Source: an archaeon
GTDB taxonomy: Archaea; Nanobdellota; Nanobdellia; Pacearchaeales; GW2011-AR1
Reading direction: 5' to 3'
Assembly: GCA_018653485.1 (NCBI GenBank)
Contig: JABHZE010000002.1
Span: 120,294-184,293 of the forward strand
DNA length: 64,000 bases
The notes beneath the pieces were generated by a model. That model did not search any database and was not told where the DNA came from. It worked only from the letters and a program-made list of their open reading frames with translations. Positions 1 to 9,429 of the stretch are shown here, one piece after another. The first letter of the stretch is position 1. Each line of letters opens with the position of its first letter. A program made the position numbers and the translations under genes.

Positions 1-1
1 T

Positions 2-121
2 TTCAAATGCGGAAAGAAAATAACTACTGCCGTACTTGATAAAAGATTTCTATGCCCTCATTGCGGATATAAGATTTTCTACAAACCAAGAAAACATATT
101 GTAAAGATTAAGGCGGTTTAA
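2..121 (+). CDS. rpoP: DNA-directed RNA polymerase subunit P (partial, 5' end outside window)
   Basis: Frame 2 reads FKCGKKITTAVLDKRFLCPHCGYKIFYKPRKHIVKIKAV*, a CxxC zinc ribbon typical of RpoP; immediately upstream of prefoldin. Confidence 0.85.
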   Translation, partial: FKCGKKITTAVLDKRFLCPHCGYKIFYKPRKHIVKIKAV

Positions 122-128
122 TTTTAAA

Positions 129-458
129 ATGGATTTAGATAAAGAAACTCAAGAAAAAGTTCAACAATTACAAATGTTTGAACAAACATTACAACAATTA
201 TTAATGCAAAAACAAGCTTTTCAAATGGAATTATCTGAAACAGAAAATGCATTAGCAGAAATTACAAGTTCTAAAGACGATGTATTCAAATTAGTAGGAC
301 AAATAATGATAAAATCAGATAAAAAGAAAATAGAAGAAGAACTAAAAAAGAAACAAGAATTATTAGCATTAAGATTAAAATCAATTGATTCTCAGGAAGC
401 TGATTTAACAAAAAGGCTTGAAGATTTAAGAAAAGAAGTAATGGCTAAGATAAAGTGA
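129..458 (+). CDS. pfdB: Prefoldin subunit beta
   Basis: MDLDKETQEKVQQLQMFEQTLQQLLMQKQAFQMELSETENAL..., coiled-coil beta-prefoldin signature, located after rpoP. Confidence 0.9.
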   Translation: MDLDKETQEKVQQLQMFEQTLQQLLMQKQAFQMELSETENALAEITSSKDDVFKLVGQIMIKSDKKKIEEELKKKQELLALRLKSIDSQEADLTKRLEDLRKEVMAKIK

Positions 459-494
459 TTTTTTTAAATAGTTGATTTATATTTGGTGAGGGTT

Positions 495-869
495 TTATTG
501 ACTCATAAAAGGAAATTTTAATTGCCTATGATATCCTCTTAATGCATTTTCATATCTCTTTTTGTGTCTGTCTGGACACTTATAATCACAATCATCTCTA
601 AAATAAAAACTATTAATATGCCAATAATAGTGAATAGAAAATCTTCCTATTCCATGCCCATCCTTATCCTGTACCCAATAATTAATATCATTTCCTAATT
701 TTAGTAATTCTAATAAATCTCCTGTAACTGTTTCAAAAATTTCAACTAATCGATCAGATTCTTCAAATTCATGAGCCAAACAAAAAAGTTTAAAATATTC
801 TATGAAATCTCTTCTATCTAAACTAGTGATATCCACCTCTATCTCAATACCCTTTATTTCATTACTCAT
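495..869 (-). CDS. Hypothetical protein
   Basis: 124-aa ORF with plausible start and composition; no family recognised. Confidence 0.55.
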   Translation of the reverse strand: MSNEIKGIEIEVDITSLDRRDFIEYFKLFCLAHEFEESDRLVEIFETVTGDLLELLKLGNDINYWVQDKDGHGIGRFSIHYYWHINSFYFRDDCDYKCPDRHKKRYENALRGYHRQLKFPFMSQ

Positions 870-969
870 AATTATTTTACATTAATTTTATATAAAAATA
901 ATATACTGCTCTAACCCTATTTTTAACAACACAGAAATCTTTATAAACTTCTCACGATATTCCTTAATT

Positions 970-1353
970 ATGGTGTTCGATAGTTTAAAAAAAGCATTTG
1001 GTAGCAATGAAGGAGAAGAGGAATATATTGAAATTGACTTAGGTAGAGAGATGAAAAAAGCCAAGGTTATTGTAAGGCCATTTGTATTAAAAAGTTTTGA
1101 AGATGTTACTCCTATTTTAAATTCATTAAGAGAAGGATACACAATAGCTGTTATTGATATTAAACAATTAAGAGCTAAAGATATTATTGAATTAAAGAGA
1201 GCTATTTCTAAGATAAAGAAAACAGCAGATGCATTGGAAGGAAACATTGCAGGATTTGGTGAAAACATGATCATTGTTACACCTCAATTTGCAGAAATCC
1301 ACAAACCCCAAGCACAACCTACAAATTCTCCAGCAGATATGGTTAGGGAATAA
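970..1353 (+). CDS. sepF: SepF-like cell division protein
   Basis: AKVIVRPFVLKSFEDVTPILNSLREGYTIAVIDIKQLRAKDIIELKRAISKIKKTADALEGNIAGFGENMIIVTP matches the SepF core. Confidence 0.85.
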   Translation: MVFDSLKKAFGSNEGEEEYIEIDLGREMKKAKVIVRPFVLKSFEDVTPILNSLREGYTIAVIDIKQLRAKDIIELKRAISKIKKTADALEGNIAGFGENMIIVTPQFAEIHKPQAQPTNSPADMVRE

Positions 1354-1430
1354 AAATTTAATAACCAAATTTTAAATACTTAAATTTCTACATAAAACTA
1401 GATTAAATAACTAGTTTATCCTATAATCCA

Positions 1431-2045
1431 ATGAAAATCTTATACATTGAATCTAAATCAAGAAAAGCAGATATTAAAATATCTAAATCAGAAATAAAAA
1501 AATTACCTAAAAAAATATTTCTAGCCTATACAGTCCAATTTAAAGATTTCACACTACAATTTAAAAAACAACTTAAGGAAAACAAAATACAAGTAGAGAA
1601 AACCCAACAAGTTTTAGGATGTTCTAAGATAAATACAAAATCTCCTATATTATTAATAGGAACAGGAAGATTCCATGCACTTAACCTATATTTGCAAGCT
1701 CCATCTGTTTTTATTCTAGAAGGAGATAAAATAACCAAAATACCTGAATCAGAGATTCAGAAATTAAAACAAAAGAGAAAAACAGCACTCATTAAGTTTC
1801 TTCACGCAGAAAACATAGGAATTTTAGTTTCAACAAAGCCAGGACAAGAAAACCTAAAGATAGCTGAAAAAATCAAAAAACAACTAATTAAACAAAAAAA
1901 GAAACCCTATATTTTTCTAGCTAATAATATAGATATCAATCAATTTGAGAACTTTAATATCCAAAGTTGGATTAATACTTCTTGCCCAGGTTTAGCAAAT
2001 GATAACACAAATATCCTAAACCACACAGAATTACCTAAAAAATAA
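1431..2045 (+). CDS. Short Dph2-like (diphthamide synthesis) protein
   Basis: Contains VLGCSKI and NTSCPGLANDN motifs resembling the second and third cysteine regions of Dph1/Dph2; only 204 aa. Confidence 0.6.
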   Translation: MKILYIESKSRKADIKISKSEIKKLPKKIFLAYTVQFKDFTLQFKKQLKENKIQVEKTQQVLGCSKINTKSPILLIGTGRFHALNLYLQAPSVFILEGDKITKIPESEIQKLKQKRKTALIKFLHAENIGILVSTKPGQENLKIAEKIKKQLIKQKKKPYIFLANNIDINQFENFNIQSWINTSCPGLANDNTNILNHTELPKK

Positions 2046-2077
2046 TAAAAATAAAATAAAAAAACAACAAATTAAGT

Positions 2078-2461
2078 TTACTCTCTCGCAATTTCTAAAA
2101 CAGATTTTAATGCCACAATTATTGTTGCAGGTATAAACAAGAACAATAACGCATTTAGGATTTCACCTAATATAATACCTATTTTAAGAAAACTAACAGT
2201 TCCTAAAGCACTTATTACACTTCCACCCATTACAGATACAATAACAAGTGATACTGCTGCAAGTAAGAATTTTGAAGCATCATTACTATCAACATTTAGT
2301 AAACCTACCAAAATTCCTGAAATTATCATTAACCCAAGAATCCCATTATATAGGTTAGGCCCCAATTGGGAGCTAAATATACCTAATACAATAGCAAGAA
2401 CTACACCGATTATAAATGCCCATGCACCAATACCTCTCATTTTTCCTTTTTTCTTAGCCAT
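2078..2461 (-). CDS. Small membrane protein
   Basis: 127 aa, several hydrophobic segments. Confidence 0.55.
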   Translation of the reverse strand: MAKKKGKMRGIGAWAFIIGVVLAIVLGIFSSQLGPNLYNGILGLMIISGILVGLLNVDSNDASKFLLAAVSLVIVSVMGGSVISALGTVSFLKIGIILGEILNALLFLFIPATIIVALKSVLEIARE

Positions 2462-2817
2462 TTCATAATACCTCCTTTCAGCAGAGTAGTTAATTAATAC
2501 CCTACTATAATATAACTAAAACACTATTATAAAGGTTTTCAAAGGAGACCTTAGTAAATTTCCATTTAACAATTCTTAATTCAAATCTCTTAAAAAATAA
2601 CTCCATTTTTTCCAAAAAATCAAACCCAAATTTCCAAAAAAACTCCCAACAAAAAATCAACTAACAATCTCAACCCAAAACCAAAAAATATTAAAAATCA
2701 ATTTACCTTCGATAAATCAATCAAAAAAACCAGAAAACACACCATTTTACAATTTTAACACATATTTTACAAAAGCGAAATCTTTATAAAGTGTCTTAAC
2801 TCAAAAATTATAACAAA

Positions 2818-4482
2818 ATGAAATCAAAAATACTATCAATGTTTTTATTGACAACAATTTTAGCACTTTCTTTAGTTAGTGCAGCTGATTTTACACTTTC
2901 TAAAACTTCAATTGAATTTACTGAAACAAGTAATTCTCAAAGTTTTACAATGACTCCTGTTGATGGACTTGTAGCATTTAATGATTATACTTTAACACTT
3001 ACACAAATTTTAGATGATGATGATAACCCTATAACAATTACAACAACACCTGATTCAATAACTGCTCTTGATGATACAACAGCTATTAATGTTGCAACAA
3101 CTGTTGATTTTGATGATTTAACAGTAGGAAAGAGTTATACTGGTGATTTAATAATTACAAATGATGCAGACGCAAACGATACTGAAACTATTACAGTAAA
3201 CTTCTTAAAAACATTTTGTGAAGAAGGAGAACAAAGCACAAATGATCATGAATTAGAAATTACAGAAGTTGATATTGAAAATGATGATGGAGATGATGAT
3301 GAATGGTCACCATTAGATGAAATAACAATTGAAGTAGAAGTTACAAATAATGGAGACGAAAAAGTAAAGGATGTTATTGTTGAATTAGGAATATTTAATT
3401 CAGATGGTGAAAACATTGTGAGAGACTTAGAAAACTTAGATGATGAACAAATTGACTTAGGAAATATAGATGATGATGAGGATGATACTACAACTTTTGA
3501 ATTTAAAGTTCCAGCTGATTTTGAAGATGAAAATTATAAAATTGTAATTAAAGCTTATAGTGATAAAGAAGATGAAGAAAATGTTTGTACATCTTCAGCT
3601 GCAGATTTTGAAGACGAATACTTTGAATTAATTACAGGTGAAAGAGAAGATGATGAAGACAAACACGTTATTGTAGATGATATTGTATTTTCTCCAGAAA
3701 CAGCTGAACCAGGAGACATAATTCAAGTTACAGCAGAAGTTTTCAATATTGGAGATGAAGAATATGAAGATCAAGTTATGGTATCTGTTTATAATCAAGA
3801 ACTTGGAATTAATGAAGAAATTATAGTTACTGGAGATTTAGATGCTGGAGATTCAGAAGTTATTGACTTTGAATTTGAAGTTCCATCAACAGCTAATCCA
3901 AAACTTTACACACTTGAATTTAAAACATATTATGATTATGATGAAGATGATGATGAATATGATTTAGAATCAGATGAAAGAGTTACAAAAGTTCTTAAAG
4001 TTGAAGGAACACCATTACCTCCAACACCAGAACTTAGAATCACAGCAGGATTAGATTCAGACTCTGTAAAAGCTGGAGAAGAAGTTACAATTACTGCAAC
4101 TCTTGAAAACACAGGAGATGATGAAACAACTTACTCAATAACATTATCTGGAAATAGTGCATGGTCAAGTGCATCAATAAGCCCAAGAATATTAACTCTT
4201 ACTGCAGGAGAATCAAAAGATGTTGAAATAATCCTTACATTAGATGATGATGTTGAAGCAGAAACAAAAGATTTCACACTAAAAGCAACTTCAAATGCTG
4301 AAACAATCGAAAAAGATATGTCTCTTACAATTGAAGAAGATGATTCAAGAGATGCTAATCAAGTAGTTGACCATCTTAAAACAAACTGGTTTATCTATGT
4401 AATAGTATTAGTTAACTTAATCTTAATCATAGCAATAATCTCTGTAATTAAGAGAATGATTGCACCAAGACCAGTTCTTTAA
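2818..4482 (+). CDS. Secreted, highly acidic protein with CARDB/NEW3-like repeats and C-terminal TM anchor
   Basis: Signal peptide MKSKILSMFLLTTILALSLVSA; repeated segments such as EITVEVEVTNNGDEKVKDVIVE and VTITATLENTGDDETTYSITLSG; C-terminal TM plus basic tail. Confidence 0.75.
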   Translation: MKSKILSMFLLTTILALSLVSAADFTLSKTSIEFTETSNSQSFTMTPVDGLVAFNDYTLTLTQILDDDDNPITITTTPDSITALDDTTAINVATTVDFDDLTVGKSYTGDLIITNDADANDTETITVNFLKTFCEEGEQSTNDHELEITEVDIENDDGDDDEWSPLDEITIEVEVTNNGDEKVKDVIVELGIFNSDGENIVRDLENLDDEQIDLGNIDDDEDDTTTFEFKVPADFEDENYKIVIKAYSDKEDEENVCTSSAADFEDEYFELITGEREDDEDKHVIVDDIVFSPETAEPGDIIQVTAEVFNIGDEEYEDQVMVSVYNQELGINEEIIVTGDLDAGDSEVIDFEFEVPSTANPKLYTLEFKTYYDYDEDDDEYDLESDERVTKVLKVEGTPLPPTPELRITAGLDSDSVKAGEEVTITATLENTGDDETTYSITLSGNSAWSSASISPRILTLTAGESKDVEIILTLDDDVEAETKDFTLKATSNAETIEKDMSLTIEEDDSRDANQVVDHLKTNWFIYVIVLVNLILIIAIISVIKRMIAPRPVL

Positions 4483-4553
4483 TTTTTCTTTAAGTTTTTA
4501 TTAATAATTAGTTTAAGGAGTATTTTAATAAATATTTATTAACTTAAATTATC

Positions 4554-4943
4554 ATGGCACTTACACATGTTGTTGGAATTGTTAGATATTATGATGAAGT
4601 CTTAGTTGGAAAGAAAATCTCTACTTCTCCAAAATTTTTAGCAGGTAAATGGCATATTCCTGGAGAAACTATAGAACCTAATGAAACAGATAAACAAGCT
4701 TTAGAAAGAGGATTACGTGAAGAAGCAGGAATAGAGGTTATTGTTGGAAGATATATTGATAGTCACTTTAATGAGGATGGAGGAGAAGTTAAGTGGTATG
4801 AATGTTTTTATGTTTCTGGGAAAGTAATTCCTAGAAGCGATTTAGAAGACGCGAGATTTATTAATAAAAAAGAAGTAATAAATATTTGTAGTCCAAGGGC
4901 CTCAGAAAAATGGCCTAAAAAGATTTTAGATTATTTTAAATAA
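4554..4943 (+). CDS. NUDIX hydrolase
   Basis: Nudix box region GETIEPNETDKQALERGLREEAGIEV. Confidence 0.85.
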   Translation: MALTHVVGIVRYYDEVLVGKKISTSPKFLAGKWHIPGETIEPNETDKQALERGLREEAGIEVIVGRYIDSHFNEDGGEVKWYECFYVSGKVIPRSDLEDARFINKKEVINICSPRASEKWPKKILDYFK

Positions 4944-4949
4944 AATTTT

Positions 4950-5594
4950 CTACCCAAACACCCTAAACCTTTTAACAATCTTCCCACCAAAACCATATCT
5001 CTTCTCCAACCAAATCATACTCATTCCTATTAAATATCCAATTAATCCCCCGCTTAAAACATCAGACATATAATGAACCCCAAAATACATTCTTGATAAT
5101 CCTACTGAAACTGCAAAAATAAGCCAGATATATTTAAATTTTCTAAATTTTTTGTTTAACAAAGGAACTAATGCAAAAACTAACATTGTTTGAAATGAAG
5201 GGAATGAATAATTCCAGGTATTAAAGTTGCCTAACCCTTCGTAAAATAGCATATTTAAAACACTAACTAACCCTTCTTGGAAAGGACGTAGCCTTTTAAC
5301 AACCACTTTTAATGTAACTGCAACAATAACTGAAAGAAATATTGTTAAACCTGCAGGAATAACATATCTTCTAGTTTTTTTATTCCAAGAAAACAAACAA
5401 ATTATAAAAAAGAAAATAATAAACACATTACTTAAAAATTCAATTATTAAAAAATAAACATCAAGATACTGATTTCTCAAACTTTCAATAAATTTAATTA
5501 TCTGAACATCAAATATAAAACTTAAAACTATCAATACAAAGGTTAATCCAACAACTACACAAAACACAGATCTATTTTTAACACTCTTTTTCAT
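4950..5594 (-). CDS. PAP2-family phosphatase (membrane)
   Basis: VVVKRLRPF ... NYSFPSFQTM ... GLSRMYFGVHYMSDVLSG match PAP2 motifs KxxxxxxRP, PSxH-like and SRxxxxxHxxxD. Confidence 0.85.
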   Translation of the reverse strand: MKKSVKNRSVFCVVVGLTFVLIVLSFIFDVQIIKFIESLRNQYLDVYFLIIEFLSNVFIIFFFIICLFSWNKKTRRYVIPAGLTIFLSVIVAVTLKVVVKRLRPFQEGLVSVLNMLFYEGLGNFNTWNYSFPSFQTMLVFALVPLLNKKFRKFKYIWLIFAVSVGLSRMYFGVHYMSDVLSGGLIGYLIGMSMIWLEKRYGFGGKIVKRFRVFG

Positions 5595-5642
5595 ATGTTA
5601 CAAGGGGATTAAATATTTAAATAGATTTCCTTTATTTATTTT

Positions 5643-6203
5643 ATGAATAAGAAAATCAAAAAATCAAAAAAAACAGATGAAAAAAATAAAATCTATATGA
5701 TTTTAACAAGATATATTTTATTACTCTTACTAAGTTTCTCTCTCTCTTTAATCTATAAGATTCTCACACCTTTAACAATTAACACAGCATTTATTTTATT
5801 AAAACAATTTATCCCCACAATATTAATCTCAGGAAATTTATTAATAATCCCTCTTGATAAGGTAATAGAGATAAATCAAGCATGTGTTGCAGGTTCTGCA
5901 TACCTTTTACTAATATTAATCAATCTTACTGTGCCTATGGCCTTAAGAAAGAGGATTTATACACTATTATTCTCATTAATAACTCTTTTTATAATCAATA
6001 TATTAAGAATCTTAATTTTTACAATATTATATAATAATAATTTCAAATATTTTACATTAACTCACAATATCTTTTGGGTCTTTCTAAGTACAATATTTGT
6101 AGTCTTAATATGGCTCTTAACAGTAAAAGTATTCGCTATAAAGGATATACCAGTCTATACTGATATTAAATACTTAAGGGGAGTAAGGAGATCTAGAGGA
6201 TGA
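5643..6203 (+). CDS. Archaeosortase/exosortase-family transpeptidase
   Basis: Multi-TM protein with NQACVAGSAYLLLI (Cys), FIINILRILIF (Arg) and LTHNIFWVF (His), the Cys-Arg-His arrangement of archaeo/exosortases. Confidence 0.8.
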   Translation: MNKKIKKSKKTDEKNKIYMILTRYILLLLLSFSLSLIYKILTPLTINTAFILLKQFIPTILISGNLLIIPLDKVIEINQACVAGSAYLLLILINLTVPMALRKRIYTLLFSLITLFIINILRILIFTILYNNNFKYFTLTHNIFWVFLSTIFVVLIWLLTVKVFAIKDIPVYTDIKYLRGVRRSRG

Positions 6204-6868
6204 TAGAGACAATATTTAATCTACTGCATCAATTAATAGAATTCTTAGTGACAATTATCAGTTCATTAGGTTATTTAGGGATATTTATTGGAATGACTAT
6301 TGAAAGCTCATTTCTTCCATTTCCAAGTGAATTAATTCTTCCTCCTGCAGGAGTTTTAATCTCTAGAGGAGAAATGTCTTGGATATTAGTCTTAATTTCA
6401 GCAGTTTTAGGAAGCATACTCGGAGCATTAATTAATTATTTTCTAGCTCTCACTTTAGGAAGGAGGGCAATCAACCACCTATTAAGCAAATATGAAAAAA
6501 TATTATTCTTTTTAGATGAGGATAAATTAGCTAAATCAGATTATTTCTTTAAAAAACACGGAGAAATAACCACATTTATCGGAAGATTAGTTCCAGGGAT
6601 AAGGCAATTAATATCTATCCCAGCAGGATTTGCTAAAATGAATCTTAAAAGATTTATATTCTTTACAACACTTGGAGCAGGAATTTGGTCATTTATCTTA
6701 ATTTATCTAGGATATCTTTATGGGGACAATATAGATGTAATAAAACAAAACGCCAACACTATTTTATTATTCCTATTGCCAGTAATCCTCTTATCAATTT
6801 TAATTTATTTATTGATGCATAAAAAGAAAAAGGATAAACAATCAATCAAAGAAAAACAATCAAACTAA
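6200..6868 (+). CDS. DedA-family membrane protein
   Basis: GIFIGMTIESSFLPFPSELILPPAGVL ... FIGRLVPGIRQLISIPAGFAKM signatures; ATGA overlap with upstream archaeosortase. Confidence 0.9.
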   Translation: MIETIFNLLHQLIEFLVTIISSLGYLGIFIGMTIESSFLPFPSELILPPAGVLISRGEMSWILVLISAVLGSILGALINYFLALTLGRRAINHLLSKYEKILFFLDEDKLAKSDYFFKKHGEITTFIGRLVPGIRQLISIPAGFAKMNLKRFIFFTTLGAGIWSFILIYLGYLYGDNIDVIKQNANTILLFLLPVILLSILIYLLMHKKKKDKQSIKEKQSN

Positions 6869-6890
6869 TAAATTCTCAAATCAGTATGAA

Positions 6891-7574
6891 CTATTTCTTT
6901 TTTCTAATTAAATAAATAACAACAAGAGCAATTATAACCAAAACCCCTATAAAAATATAAATCATATTGTTTGAACTTTTAGTACAATAACTTATTTCAG
7001 AATATTGATACGGAATTTTTTCTTCTAATCCTTCTACATCACATTTATAGCCTTCATTTTTCCATTCCTCACACTGAATCTTTTTACATTTAGAGAACAT
7101 TCCTTCATTATCTTTACAAACATTATCATTAACACATTCACTATACGAACAACAATAAACTTCTAATAAACACCCATCTTCAAAACCACATACAAAAGAA
7201 CCCTCTTTATATTCCATATAAGGATTCCATTCAGAATCAAAAGTATTTGCAAATGCATTTTTATTCCCACAAACATCAATAAAAATATCATCAATTAAAA
7301 CATTTTCCTCAAAACTAATTTCAAAAGTTTCATCTGCATAAACAGAACAACCCCTATTTTCTCCAATCACTGAATATAATTCCCCTTCAGGATTAGTCTT
7401 TTCAATAACACTATATGCAAATATACTTGGAGTTAGAAATAATAAAGAAGTTACAATAAATAAACTAATTAGATTTCCCCTCATTTTATTAATAACCAAT
7501 TGAACATTTTTAAATCTTTCTAAGACCTCTAATAAATTCTTAAATTCCCTAATAACCTGGAACCATTTCAACAA
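6891..7574 (-). CDS. Secreted/membrane-anchored Cys-rich hypothetical protein
   Basis: Internal Met followed by signal peptide (MRGNLISLFIVTSLLFLTPSIFA), C-terminal TM plus RKKK; the true start is probably the internal Met. Confidence 0.6.
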   Translation of the reverse strand: MLKWFQVIREFKNLLEVLERFKNVQLVINKMRGNLISLFIVTSLLFLTPSIFAYSVIEKTNPEGELYSVIGENRGCSVYADETFEISFEENVLIDDIFIDVCGNKNAFANTFDSEWNPYMEYKEGSFVCGFEDGCLLEVYCCSYSECVNDNVCKDNEGMFSKCKKIQCEEWKNEGYKCDVEGLEEKIPYQYSEISYCTKSSNNMIYIFIGVLVIIALVVIYLIRKKK

Positions 7575-8442
7575 ACAAATTCATATAATCTCCAACAACT
7601 TCTAACATAAATTTCTCAGAAACTTCAACAATCTCACAATTAGCATAAGTTATCTCAAAACAATTTTCAGAAGTTTGTTCTATCTTTGTCTCATTACCAC
7701 TATTAAACATAATCACAGTATTATCAGGATGACTTTGACAATTAGCAAACAAAAGTCGATTCTCTTCAGCCCCTTCTTCAGTAGATTGAGCACCCCTAAC
7801 ATTCATAAGTCCAAATCTTGTAAGAAGTTGAGTAATCCCTCCAACACCATTAACACTATGAGGGCACACCTCCATGTCAGGGTTAATACTTAGAAAAATA
7901 TCCTTACTTCTTTGAAAAACAATACTATCCTTCTTTAATTCCACTGGAATTGAATCTATCTCTCGAGGGTCACTTATTAATTCTAAATAAAAAGGGTCTA
8001 GAGAATTCCCTTGCTGATCTATTCTAGGAATTTCAGTGAAATAAACCCAAACACCTCCTCGCTTAGCTTTAAAAAAATCAAGATGATTATATTCAAATTT
8101 ATTTATAATATTTTTATTAATATAAGGAACTAAAACAATTATTAGAATCATACTAGTCATTAAAATAATCGCCCACATAAGTTGTTTATTTTGTTTTTTT
8201 GCAATTTCTTTTTTTGTAATTTTGGAATCTTCTGAACTAAGTTCAGAATCCACTATTTTACTTTTATCAATATCAGCATTTTCAACAACACTATCTTTAA
8301 CAGAACTATCCTCTACCTCACTTTCAATTATCTTACTATCCTCAATTTTACTATCATCAACATCACTATTAATTATTTTACTATCCTCTACATTACTTTC
8401 TTCAATAACAGATTTATTCTCAATTTTATCTTCTTTTTCCAT
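7549..8442 (-). CDS. Membrane protein with N-terminal pentapeptide-repeat-like segment
   Basis: Five-residue periodicity SNVED SKIIN SDVDD SKIED SKIIE SEVED SSVKD SVVEN ADIDK SKIVD SEL, then a TM and an extracytoplasmic domain. Confidence 0.65.
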   Translation of the reverse strand: MEKEDKIENKSVIEESNVEDSKIINSDVDDSKIEDSKIIESEVEDSSVKDSVVENADIDKSKIVDSELSSEDSKITKKEIAKKQNKQLMWAIILMTSMILIIVLVPYINKNIINKFEYNHLDFFKAKRGGVWVYFTEIPRIDQQGNSLDPFYLELISDPREIDSIPVELKKDSIVFQRSKDIFLSINPDMEVCPHSVNGVGGITQLLTRFGLMNVRGAQSTEEGAEENRLLFANCQSHPDNTVIMFNSGNETKIEQTSENCFEITYANCEIVEVSEKFMLEVVGDYMNLFVEMVPGY

Positions 8443-8551
8443 TTTAAAATTTCTTTCTCCCGAGGGTCTTTCTTTAAAAAAGAAAGAGGCTCTTACTTTT
8501 TAAGCTTTTATATACAATACTTAAATCAATTTCTCTTCAATAAACTAAATT

Positions 8552-9196
8552 TTACATACCTAAAATCTTAAACAAAACAGCATCAGCATACATAATCTGG
8601 TTTCCTTCCTCAGAAATAACATAAATACAATTTCCTTCCTGATAGATTCTTTCTTCCTCAAGACCATATCCTTCATCTCCCAAATCTCCTTCAACAACTG
8701 GCTCTCTAAATATCATGATATTATTTTGAAAACAATCTTTAATTGGAAAATCTCCTTCACAATCATCTTCATCTAAACAAGCATCTGCAAACCTCAAAAC
8801 ATCATTAGCCAAATTCTTACCAATCTCCCCCATTCCCTCACTATTATCTCCAACAAAATATAAAACCTTTTCTTGATAATCAGAAACACTTGCAGTCACA
8901 GGTACAGAAATATTCTCAACATCCAGAGGATTATAAAAACTATTAAAATTTCTTCCATTATAATTAAAATACCAACTTCCCTCACCACCTTGAAATTCAA
9001 TTCCATTATATTCTAAAATAATTCCTCCTGAATTATCATTATCCTGACCATTAAATGCATAACCAAACGTACTAAAAACCATTAAACCAATCAACACAAC
9101 CCCAAGAAAAACAATCATTAATTTATTTCTTTGTTTAATCCTTTGCCTTTCATAACGACTCATTATTTTTTTCATAAACTTATCTATACCTCTCAC
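8552..9196 (-). CDS. Hypothetical membrane-anchored protein
   Basis: 214 aa with N-terminal TM. Confidence 0.55.
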   Translation of the reverse strand: MRGIDKFMKKIMSRYERQRIKQRNKLMIVFLGVVLIGLMVFSTFGYAFNGQDNDNSGGIILEYNGIEFQGGEGSWYFNYNGRNFNSFYNPLDVENISVPVTASVSDYQEKVLYFVGDNSEGMGEIGKNLANDVLRFADACLDEDDCEGDFPIKDCFQNNIMIFREPVVEGDLGDEGYGLEEERIYQEGNCIYVISEEGNQIMYADAVLFKILGM

Positions 9197-9301
9197 TTTA
9201 AAAATATTTGTAGTTTTTTACATTATCCAGAAAGACTTAATTTAACTCACTACATTTTTTAAATCTTCAATACTAAATTGAAATATTATGAATTTTAAAA
9301 G

Positions 9302-9346
9302 ATTTTTATTTTTCTCCCCCTATTATGAGGGAGAACAAATCCAAAA
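9302..9346 (+). repeat. Dispersed palindromic repeat, copy A
   Basis: tttttatttttctccccctattatgagggagaacaaatccaaaa. Confidence 0.75.
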
Positions 9347-9429
9347 ATATGATGAAATTCCTCCAAACAAATCTCCGATTAATACTCGATAAAAAAAAGA
9401 AAAGAAAAAAAGAAAAATAAAATTTAGAT

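Noticed and set aside
888-1274. 128-aa minus-strand ORF
   Set aside because: Antisense shadow of the sepF gene.
8222-8503. 93-aa Ser/Leu-rich plus-strand ORF
   Set aside because: Antisense of the pentapeptide-like repeat segment; the repetitive composition arises from the other strand.
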